Made by a program: the position numbers and the translations under genes
In this document: positions 6,298 to 11,537 of the stretch, one piece after another
How positions within the stretch are numbered: the stretch's first letter is position 1
Layout: every line of letters starts with the position of its first letter
The notes under the pieces: generated by a model
What the model was told of the DNA's origin: nothing
What the model saw: the letters and a program-made list of their open reading frames with translations, nothing else
The model's database searches: none
NCBI GenBank assembly: GCA_029946075.1
Contig: JAQSDT010000765.1
Coordinates: 1 to 11,537, forward strand
DNA: 11,537 bases
Reading direction: 5' to 3'
Origin: a bacterium
GTDB lineage: Bacteria > Pseudomonadota > Alphaproteobacteria > Rhizobiales > Xanthobacteraceae

Positions 6298-7401
6298 TCA
6301 TGCCTCCATCGCCCGGCGTTCCCTTGCGTAGCGCACCAGCGCCACGAACCGGTAGATGCCGTGCACGAACTTGCCGTAAGGCATGGTGACGAACAGCGAG
6401 AACACCACGCCGAGATGCAGCGCGAGTAGCGGACCCATCGCCGCAGACTCGCGGAACAGCAGCAGCGCCATGCCGGTCAGGCTGGTGAGGAACAGCATGG
6501 CGATGAACGCCACATCCATGCCGTAGCGCGTCTCGTCGACCAGAACGACGTCGCGTTTGCGGCGCTCCGTGAACAGGCCGAGCGGCCCGATCAGCAAGCC
6601 GATGCCGCCGAGCGTGCCGAGCACCACCGGCAAATCCCACCACGGATACGGCGCCTCGCGCGCCCAAAGGTAATGATAGAGCGTCGCGACGCAGGTCGAG
6701 GCGAAGCAGAGGCCGAAACCGTAGAACGTGAAGTGGTGATAGAGCCTGCGCCGATCGGTCGGCTTGTCGTCCTCGTTGAAGCAGCCGACGCCGCCGCCAT
6801 CGAGATAGCGTAGTTCGCCGGCATCGCGGATCGCCTGGAGTATCGAGCCGAAATCCGTCTTCATGCCGACGGGTTCGCCGATGTCGCGCCAGAACGCGCG
6901 CACGCCCATCAGCAGCGCCACGACGGCGTAGAGGAAGGCCGCGCCGAACAGCGCCGCCATCGCGTTGTGCGGCATCAGCTTGTAGAACGCGCCCGGCCCG
7001 GTGTGGACGCCGAACAAGACGTTGCGGTCATGCCAGGCGGCAAAGCCGAAGATGAATGCGGCGACGCTCAGGGCGGCGGCGACGCTGATGACGAGCCCGT
7101 TGCGCGAGAACGTCCCGGTAAAGGCGCGTGGCCAGACATAGGCGGCGTAGGATTCGGCCCGCGCCACCGCCAGCGTCTTCGGCACATTGACGTTGAATTC
7201 GTGCGGCGGCGAGAACTGGCAGTCGGTGTAGCAGGCGCCGCAGGAATGACAGAGATTGGCGAGATAATTGAGATCGCCGTCTTAAAACGACCGGCGCATC
7301 TCCATCGCCGGGAATACCGCGCAAAGCCCTTCGCAATAGCGACAGGAGTTGCAGACCGTCATCAGGCGGTCGGCCTCTTCCAGAATTCTGGTTCCGTGCA
7401 T
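6298..7401 (-). pseudogene. tcuB: TcuB/CitB-type tricarballylate utilization membrane protein, nonsense-interrupted
   Basis: Read through one stop codon, this is a 367-residue protein with the layout of TcuB, which passes electrons from reduced TcuA flavin to the quinone pool. Cys17, 20, 23 and 27 (CNSCRYCEGLC) and Cys51, 54, 57 and 61 (CHSCGACYTDC) are Fe-S ligand sets. Then follow about six membrane segments in a cytochrome-b-like part with candidate haem histidines (for example LYHYLW, LALHLG, KFVHGIYR). Codon 40 is TAA (7282-7284, minus strand) between the two clusters, after MRRSF and before DGDLNYLANLC. No frameshift is needed and everything else is intact. The first restart codon after the stop is GTG at 7183-7185, which would give a 295-residue product lacking all Fe-S cysteines. 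AGGAAG precedes the ATG by 9 bases. It is the last gene of the tcuA-esterase-tcuB unit. The stop is either a real mutation or a base error. Confidence 0.85.
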
Positions 7402-7429
7402 GTCGCGCTGCTTCCTGCCTTCGCTTCGG

Positions 7430-8461
7430 CTACTTGGTCAGGCCCTTGCCTTCGAGCCATTTCTGGATCAGCGCGGCGACCTCGGCATTGTTCTTGTCCA
7501 TCATCACCATGTGCGAATTGCCCTTGATGCCGGCTTTCGGCAGGTCGATCACGTCGACGCTACCGCCCGCGGCCCTGATACCGTCGGCAAACGCCACGCC
7601 GGTGGCGCGGATTTTCGGCCAGCGCGAATCCTGCTCGATGTAGTCGCCGTAGATCATCAAGGTCGGGATGTTCTTGAGCACATCCACCTTGGCGGGATCG
7701 CCGACACCGGCCGGCTCGATCGCGATCAGCGCCTTGACCTTGTCGGGCCGCGCCTGCGCCACCTTGAAGCCGAAGCTGCCGGCCTGGCTATGGAACAGAA
7801 TGATGGAGGGGCCGACGCGATCGATCTCGGCGATGTAGGCGGCGACGATCGCATCATCCGTGGTGGTCCAGCGCGGCACGTTCTGCTTGACGAAGTTCTC
7901 ATAGCCGTCGTTCGGGAACTGGTTGCCGGCGAGCAATTTGCGCTTGGCGGGATCGGCATTATAGGAGCCCGCGCCGTCACCGATGCGAAAACGCTCGAAC
8001 GGGTTCGCTGTGGTGAGGAACACCGGCTCGCTCTTGAAGATGTCGGGGTATTGCGCCCAGCCGGCACGGCCGCGCTCGACGGCATCCGAATTGTAGACCG
8101 CCCAGCCCTTGCGCAGGAAATAGTTCAGCCAGCCCTCGCGGCCATCGGGCGTGGTCTCGTAAGTGACGCCGGTGAGTCCGCCGCCGTGCCACATTAAGAG
8201 CGGATAGGCGCCCTTCTCGTTGGCCGGCAGAAAATATTGCACGTACATCTGCTCGACCTGATAGGTGCCGTTCGGATCGACTTTTGCGGGTACGCCGCCC
8301 GGCGTGAAGGTGACCTCCTTCACCGGCTTGCCGGAAATCTCGACCAGCCGCCCGCCGACATGGAACGAACCCATGTCGCGCAGCGCGATCGGCTCGGCGG
8401 CATTGGCCAGCGTGACGCTCAGCAGCAGCGCTGCAGCAGATACAATTGCAAGACGTGTCAT
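7430..8461 (-). CDS. Exported alpha/beta hydrolase, esterase-713 type
   Basis: A 343-residue protein with a signal peptide: MTRLAIVSAAALLLSVTLANAA, probably cut after Ala21 or Ala22, so it should act in the periplasm. The alpha/beta-hydrolase features are the oxyanion loop WHGGGLTG (91-98), the nucleophile Ser225 in FHSQAGSFG, Glu249 in AIEPAG and His317 in GNSHM. The Ser-Glu-His spacings (24 and 68) equal those I recall for Alcaligenes esterase 713 (Ser206, Glu230, His298). The C-terminal stretch of IPTLMIYGDYIE and GNSHMVMMDKNN also resembles that enzyme. A Glu acid in place of Asp is a mark of that family. Its natural substrate is not known. Its ribosome binding site (AGGGAGAG) touches the tcuA stop, 9 bp separates the two genes, and tcuB starts 28 bp after its stop. 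This suggests it serves the same pathway, perhaps freeing a tricarboxylate from an ester. Confidence 0.87.
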   Translation of the reverse strand: MTRLAIVSAAALLLSVTLANAAEPIALRDMGSFHVGGRLVEISGKPVKEVTFTPGGVPAKVDPNGTYQVEQMYVQYFLPANEKGAYPLLMWHGGGLTGVTYETTPDGREGWLNYFLRKGWAVYNSDAVERGRAGWAQYPDIFKSEPVFLTTANPFERFRIGDGAGSYNADPAKRKLLAGNQFPNDGYENFVKQNVPRWTTTDDAIVAAYIAEIDRVGPSIILFHSQAGSFGFKVAQARPDKVKALIAIEPAGVGDPAKVDVLKNIPTLMIYGDYIEQDSRWPKIRATGVAFADGIRAAGGSVDVIDLPKAGIKGNSHMVMMDKNNAEVAALIQKWLEGKGLTK

Positions 8462-8470
8462 GGTCTCTCC

Positions 8471-9871
8471 CTAGTTCTTCGCATTACGCGCCGCTTCCCG
8501 TCCGGCGACACGGCCGAACACGCTGCCGATGGTCATGCCGATGCCGGCCGCATAGCCCTTGCCGAGCACGTTGCCCGCCATGATCTCACCGGCGGCGAAC
8601 ATGTTGGCGGAGGACTTGCCGTCCTTCATCACCATGCGCGACTGCCTGTTCACGCGGGTGCCGAGATAGGTGAAGGTGATACCGGGCCGCACCGGATAGG
8701 CGAGATAGGGCGCGTGCACGATTTTCCGCGCCCAATGCGTCTTCTGCGGCGTAATGCCTTCGGTGCGGCAATCGTCCAGGATGGTGTGGTCGAACGTGCC
8801 GGGCTGCACCGCAGCGTTGAATTCGGTGATGGTCTTTTCCAGCGCCGCCGAATCGAGCGTCAGCTTACCGGCAAGTTCGGCGATGGTCGCGCCCGCGATC
8901 GGCGGGAACAGCGTCGGCATGAAGCTGGTGACGACACTGGAATCGAAGATGATATAGGCGATCTGGTCTGGCTGCGCCGCGACCAGCCGCCCCCAGATGG
9001 CGTAGCGCTTCGGCCAGATATCCTCGCCCTCATCGTAAAAGCGCTGGGCGTGCTTGTTGACGACGATGCCGAACACGACCGAGTCGTGACGGGTGATGAT
9101 GCCGCCGTCGAATTTCGGCGCGCGGGCGTCGATCGCCACGGCGTGACACTGGGTGGGATCGCCGATGTCCTGCACGCCCTTGTCGAGCAGCATCTTCAGG
9201 ATCGAGCCGCGGTTATAGGGCGTGCCGCGAATCAGGAAATTGTCCGCGGCTTCGCCCCAATACTCCCTCAGCCATTCGATGTTGGCCTCGAAGCCGCCGG
9301 CAGCCGCGACCAGCGCCGAGGCGCGGATTTCGCTGGCGCCGTCGATCGGCTGCTTGAGGCTCGCCGACAAGAACATGCCGTCTTCAATGTTGAGGTTGGT
9401 CACTTCGGCGTCGTAACGGATCTCGACACCGAGCTTTTCGGCGGTGAGGTACAGCGCGTTCAACATCGCCCGGCCGCCGCCGAGGAAAAATGAATTGGTG
9501 CGGCCGAGGCTGAGCGTACCGCCGAGCGAAGGCTGCCAGCGCACGCCCTGCTCGACGACCCAGTTCAGGATGTCCTTGGACTCCCGGATCATGAATTTGG
9601 CGAGTTCCTCGTCGGTCTGCCCGCCGGTGAGGCGCAGCAAATCGTCCCAAAACTCTTCCTCAGTGTAGGGGCCGGTGAGAATCTCGGTAGCCGCGTCGTG
9701 GGCACAGCGCATGTTGCGGGTGTGACGGGTGTTGCCGCCGCGATAGAATTTTGGCGCGCCTTCCAGCACCAGCACGGATGCGCCGGCGCGGCGCGCACTG
9801 ATGGCGGCGCACAGCGCGGCATTGCCGCCGCCGATCACCAGCACATCGAATTTCTGATTTAAGTCGGCCAT
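8471..9871 (-). CDS. tcuA: FAD-dependent tricarballylate dehydrogenase TcuA
   Basis: A 466-residue flavoprotein of the fumarate reductase/succinate dehydrogenase flavoprotein family. TcuA oxidises tricarballylate to cis-aconitate, which enters the TCA cycle. The N-terminal FAD motif is VIGGGNAALCAAISARRAG (12-30) with Glu37 at the end of the second strand. Then come RGGNTRHTRNMR (44-55), typical of TcuA-like proteins, and a C-terminal FAD motif MFAAGEIMAGNVLGKGYAAG (424-443). No signal peptide is seen, so it is cytoplasmic. It should deliver electrons to the membrane protein TcuB, whose gene lies two genes downstream but is interrupted. The ATG at 9869-9871 has only a weak AAGAG upstream. Relatives act on other dicarboxylates or tricarboxylates, so the exact substrate is inferred, mostly from the tcuB neighbour. 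Confidence 0.88.
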   Translation of the reverse strand: MADLNQKFDVLVIGGGNAALCAAISARRAGASVLVLEGAPKFYRGGNTRHTRNMRCAHDAATEILTGPYTEEEFWDDLLRLTGGQTDEELAKFMIRESKDILNWVVEQGVRWQPSLGGTLSLGRTNSFFLGGGRAMLNALYLTAEKLGVEIRYDAEVTNLNIEDGMFLSASLKQPIDGASEIRASALVAAAGGFEANIEWLREYWGEAADNFLIRGTPYNRGSILKMLLDKGVQDIGDPTQCHAVAIDARAPKFDGGIITRHDSVVFGIVVNKHAQRFYDEGEDIWPKRYAIWGRLVAAQPDQIAYIIFDSSVVTSFMPTLFPPIAGATIAELAGKLTLDSAALEKTITEFNAAVQPGTFDHTILDDCRTEGITPQKTHWARKIVHAPYLAYPVRPGITFTYLGTRVNRQSRMVMKDGKSSANMFAAGEIMAGNVLGKGYAAGIGMTIGSVFGRVAGREAARNAKN

Positions 9872-10056
9872 GCGCTCTTGTTGTCGTTGTTGGCATGGAA
9901 TTCAAACCGGCGACCCGCCGAGCAAATCCATCCGCCCCGGCGATTTTCTAGCGCGCTGCGGCGACCGCGTCACCCGTCTCGTGCGCGCGGCTGCGCCGCC
10001 CGCATGGCCGCATGCGACGATGTCGCATGAATTCGCAGCGCGGAATATCTGCAGCG
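9872..10056. promoter_or_regulatory. Intergenic region between LysR gene and tcuA
   Basis: These 185 bases follow the LysR gene stop and precede tcuA, and probably hold the tcuA promoter. The most visible element is an inverted repeat with 8-base arms (10011-10018 CATGCGAC, 10022-10029) and a 3-base loop. It could be an end hairpin of the LysR transcript or an operator. No confident -35/-10 boxes were found. Confidence 0.45.
10011..10029. repeat. Short perfect inverted repeat upstream of tcuA
   Basis: Perfect 8-base arms CATGCGAC and GTCGCATG surround the loop GAT. It lies 27 bases past the LysR gene stop and about 140 bases before tcuA. There is no T-run after it on the minus strand, so a terminator role is unproven and an operator is possible. 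Confidence 0.55.
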
Positions 10057-10956
10057 TCAGGGCTTGCTCTGCACGGAGGCGAGCAGCCATTGCCGGAAGG
10101 CCGCGAGCTTCGGTGGATCGGTGCGACCCGCCGGCGAAACCAGGTAGAAACCGGCATCGACCGGGAATGCGATATTGAACGGCACCACCAGTCGGCCCCT
10201 GGCGATGTCCTCTTCCACGTAAGCGGTCCGGCCCATCGCGACGCCGAGGCCGTCGATCGCCGCCTGCACGGTCATGAAGATCATATCGAAGGTCACGCCC
10301 GGCTGCTTCGAAAAATCCGCAGGCAGGCCGGCAACCGTCAGCCACAGCCGCCAGTCGTCGCTGTTGGCGTTGCTGGTGTGCAGCAGCACGTGATCCCTGA
10401 GGTCCTCCGGGCATTTCAGCGGCTTGTTGCCGCTCAGCAGTGCCGGGCTGCTTACCGGGAACAATTCGTCCGCCATCAGCCAGTCGGCGCGCACGCCCGG
10501 CCATTGCCCGCGGCCATAGCGGATTCCGGCGTCGACATTGTCGCGCTGGAAATCGACGAGGTTGGTCGAGGTGGTGATGCGCACGTCGATGCCGGGGTGG
10601 GCTTCCTGAAACGCGGTCAGCCGCGGCAGCAGCCATTTCGCGGCCAGCGAGGCCAGTGTCGAGACCGTCAGCACGTGGTCGTCGTCCTTGCGCAGCAGGC
10701 GGTCGGTCGCGAGGCGGAGATCGTTGAAGGCGGCGCGGATGCCCGGCAGGTATTCCTGCGCCTGCGGGGTCAGCGCCAGCGAACGGTTCTGGCGCACGAA
10801 CAGGCGGACGCCGAGCTCTTCTTCCAGCCGTTTGATCTGATGGCTGATCGCGGTTTGCGTGACGTTCAGCTCGGAGGCGGCCTGCGTGAAGCTCAAATGC
10901 CGGGCGGCGGCCTCGAAGGCCCGCAATCCGTTCAGCGAAGGCAACCTAGCGGTCAT
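10057..10956 (-). CDS. LysR-family regulator, GcvA type; probable regulator of the tcu cluster
   Basis: A 299-residue transcription regulator of normal family length. The N-terminal winged helix-turn-helix (about 6-65) reads LNGLRAFEAAARHLSFTQAA, ELNVTQTAISHQIKRLEEEL, and then LGVRLFVRQNRSLALT, very close to the GcvA type. The effector-binding domain (about 92-295) includes VSTLASLAAKWLLPRL, VDAGIRYGRGQWPG and GLGVAMGRTAYVEEDIARGRL, also as in GcvA-type proteins. GGAGA precedes the ATG by 7 bases. It is transcribed in the same direction as tcuA, esterase and tcuB, 185 bp ahead of tcuA. Position suggests it controls them, as the LysR protein TcuR controls tcuABC in Salmonella, but it is of GcvA type, so the name TcuR is not applied. 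A LysR-box-like site lies just upstream and suggests autoregulation. Confidence 0.9.
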   Translation of the reverse strand: MTARLPSLNGLRAFEAAARHLSFTQAASELNVTQTAISHQIKRLEEELGVRLFVRQNRSLALTPQAQEYLPGIRAAFNDLRLATDRLLRKDDDHVLTVSTLASLAAKWLLPRLTAFQEAHPGIDVRITTSTNLVDFQRDNVDAGIRYGRGQWPGVRADWLMADELFPVSSPALLSGNKPLKCPEDLRDHVLLHTSNANSDDWRLWLTVAGLPADFSKQPGVTFDMIFMTVQAAIDGLGVAMGRTAYVEEDIARGRLVVPFNIAFPVDAGFYLVSPAGRTDPPKLAAFRQWLLASVQSKP

Positions 10957-11070
10957 TCCGCGGTCTCCGATTGTATGAGCTTATATCATGCGAAGCGGTA
11001 CAAAGTGTCGTTTGTGAAAGGCTCGATCAAGGCAGATATTGGCTCTAGCAGATTAGCAAAGGAGCCGAAA
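10957..11070. promoter_or_regulatory. Divergent promoter region with candidate LysR box
   Basis: This 114-base AT-richer region separates the LysR gene (leftward) from the DUF1127 gene (rightward). At 10975-10989 the sequence ATGAGCTTATATCAT has arms ATGA/TCAT around 7 bases. It includes a T-N11-A core (10976 to 10988), the usual form of a LysR-type binding site, 18 bases before the LysR start codon. A second weak dyad, ACAAA/TTTGT, is at 11000-11015. Short dyads arise by chance, so confidence is modest. Confidence 0.4.
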
Positions 11071-11274
11071 ATGTCCACTTTCACACATGAATCGATGATA
11101 AATCATCATGGAACGAGCCTTCTGAGCCAGCTGGCCGAGACCGTCCATGTCTGGCGGCAGCGCTATCAGTCCCGGCGCGAGCTGGCCACCTGGTCCAACC
11201 GAGACCTCCACGACATCGGCATCTCCTGGAGCGACATCGCCTACGAGGCCGACAAGCCGTTCTGGCGGGCTTAG
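11071..11274 (+). CDS. DUF1127 (YjiS-like) small protein
   Basis: A 67-residue protein. The C-terminal half has the DUF1127 pattern: an Arg-rich helix (VWRQRYQSRRELATWSNRDL, about 27-46), then HDIGISWSDI and a short tail ending in KPFWRA. Small DUF1127 proteins of alphaproteobacteria have been linked to RNA binding, phosphate and carbon metabolism and growth transitions; this one's role is not known. The start is well supported by AAAGGAG at 11058-11064, 6 bases before the ATG. The longer open frame running in from 10012 is antisense to the LysR gene. It is divergent from the LysR gene and is followed by a probable terminator, so it is likely a single-gene transcript. Confidence 0.88.
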   Translation: MSTFTHESMINHHGTSLLSQLAETVHVWRQRYQSRRELATWSNRDLHDIGISWSDIAYEADKPFWRA

Positions 11275-11284
11275 GTAGCAGCCA

Positions 11285-11320
11285 GGCCGGTGCCGCCCGA
11301 CAGGGGGCGCCGGCCATTTT
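11285..11320 (+). terminator. Probable rho-independent terminator of the DUF1127 gene
   Basis: A GC-rich hairpin (GGCCGG at 11285-11290 pairs with CCGGCC at 11310-11315, and pairing continues inward with one wobble and one bulge) is followed by ATTTT at 11316-11320. It starts 10 bases after the DUF1127 stop and ends 18 bases before the next start codon. Confidence 0.65.
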
Positions 11321-11338
11321 CATTCACGGGAGCGCGCC

Positions 11339-11537
11339 ATGACGACGATGCGTTTCGACGATCTCAGGCAATATTCCGACGTGCTGCGTTCGCGGCACGG
11401 CAATGCCGTGACCGTTCGCTTCGTCGAACCGCGCGACGCCGAGGCGCTGCAGACTTACTTCCGCTCGCTGACGACGCGCTCCCGCTACAACCGCTTTTTG
11501 GGGGCCGCCAGCGAGCTGCCGCCGTCTGAACTCGAGC
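11339..11537 (+). CDS. GNAT-family N-acetyltransferase, 5' part only
   Basis: The first 66 codons of a gene that runs past the window edge. After a short lead (MTTMRFDDLRQYSDVL) comes VTVRFVEPRDAEALQTYFRS followed by LTTRSRYNRFLGAA. This matches the beginning of a GNAT acetyltransferase domain (strand 1 and helix 1, then the S-x-x-S-R-Y-x-R-F type loop seen in many such proteins). The acetyl-CoA binding motif would lie beyond the edge, so the call rests on the N-terminal pattern alone. GGGAG at 11328-11332 lies 6 bases before the ATG. It is probably transcribed separately from the DUF1127 gene because of the hairpin between them. Confidence 0.7.
   Translation, partial: MTTMRFDDLRQYSDVLRSRHGNAVTVRFVEPRDAEALQTYFRSLTTRSRYNRFLGAASELPPSELE

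Noticed and set aside
7028..7336. A minus-strand frame over the 5' part of tcuB that could suggest a frameshift
   Set aside because: The frame from 7401 to 6298 is continuous, with both cysteine clusters and the membrane part in one frame. Only a stop codon interrupts it.
8237..9493. A 418-codon open frame on the plus strand
   Set aside because: It is antisense to tcuA and the start of the hydrolase gene, with no family pattern. The opposite strand carries clear motifs.
10012..11070. Long in-frame extension upstream of the DUF1127 gene
   Set aside because: It runs antisense through the LysR gene. The perfect ribosome binding site at 11058-11064 fixes the start at 11071.
11290..11529. A 79-codon plus-strand frame near the right edge
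   Set aside because: It is another frame of the GNAT gene. The GNAT frame has a ribosome binding site and family pattern, and this one has neither.

Overview
The window looks like a chromosomal piece of a high-GC alphaproteobacterium of the Bradyrhizobium/Rhodopseudomonas group (Nitrobacteraceae). The reasons are the even GC-rich codon use, the families present (GcvA-type LysR, DUF1127, TcuA/TcuB) and the intergenic palindromic repeats, which resemble those scattered through such genomes. This assignment is inferred from sequence appearance and no search was run.

Left part (1-6195): after half of an intergenic repeat comes a small NTF2/SnoaL-like protein (+), then a nested palindromic repeat. 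Two genes run leftward: an AidB-like acyl-CoA dehydrogenase followed by a zinc alcohol dehydrogenase. Starting from a 90-bp divergent promoter region, three genes run rightward: a glutathione S-transferase family protein, an SDR-fold protein and an enoyl-CoA hydratase/isomerase family protein. Together these read as an acyl-CoA/alcohol catabolic module with an unknown substrate. Two of its enzymes lack the textbook catalytic residues: the SDR has Phe for Tyr, and the hydratase lacks both Glu but has an isomerase-type Asp.

Middle and right part (6208-10956): a perfect 32-bp inverted repeat separates the hydratase gene from a leftward cluster. In transcription order the cluster is a GcvA-type LysR regulator, tcuA (FAD-dependent tricarballylate dehydrogenase), a predicted exported alpha/beta hydrolase of the Alcaligenes esterase-713 type, and tcuB (Fe-S/cytochrome-b-like membrane partner of TcuA). 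tcuB carries an in-frame TAA at codon 40, between its two cysteine clusters, and is otherwise intact. This is either a recent nonsense mutation or a base error. The esterase lies 9 bp after tcuA and 28 bp before tcuB, which suggests an operon that first cleaves an ester and then oxidises the released tricarboxylate. No transporter gene is seen.

Right edge (11071-11537): a short DUF1127 protein gene with an excellent ribosome binding site is followed by a probable hairpin terminator and the 5' end of a GNAT acetyltransferase gene cut by the window edge. No tRNA, rRNA, CRISPR array or insertion sequence was seen. No gap between genes exceeds 300 bases.
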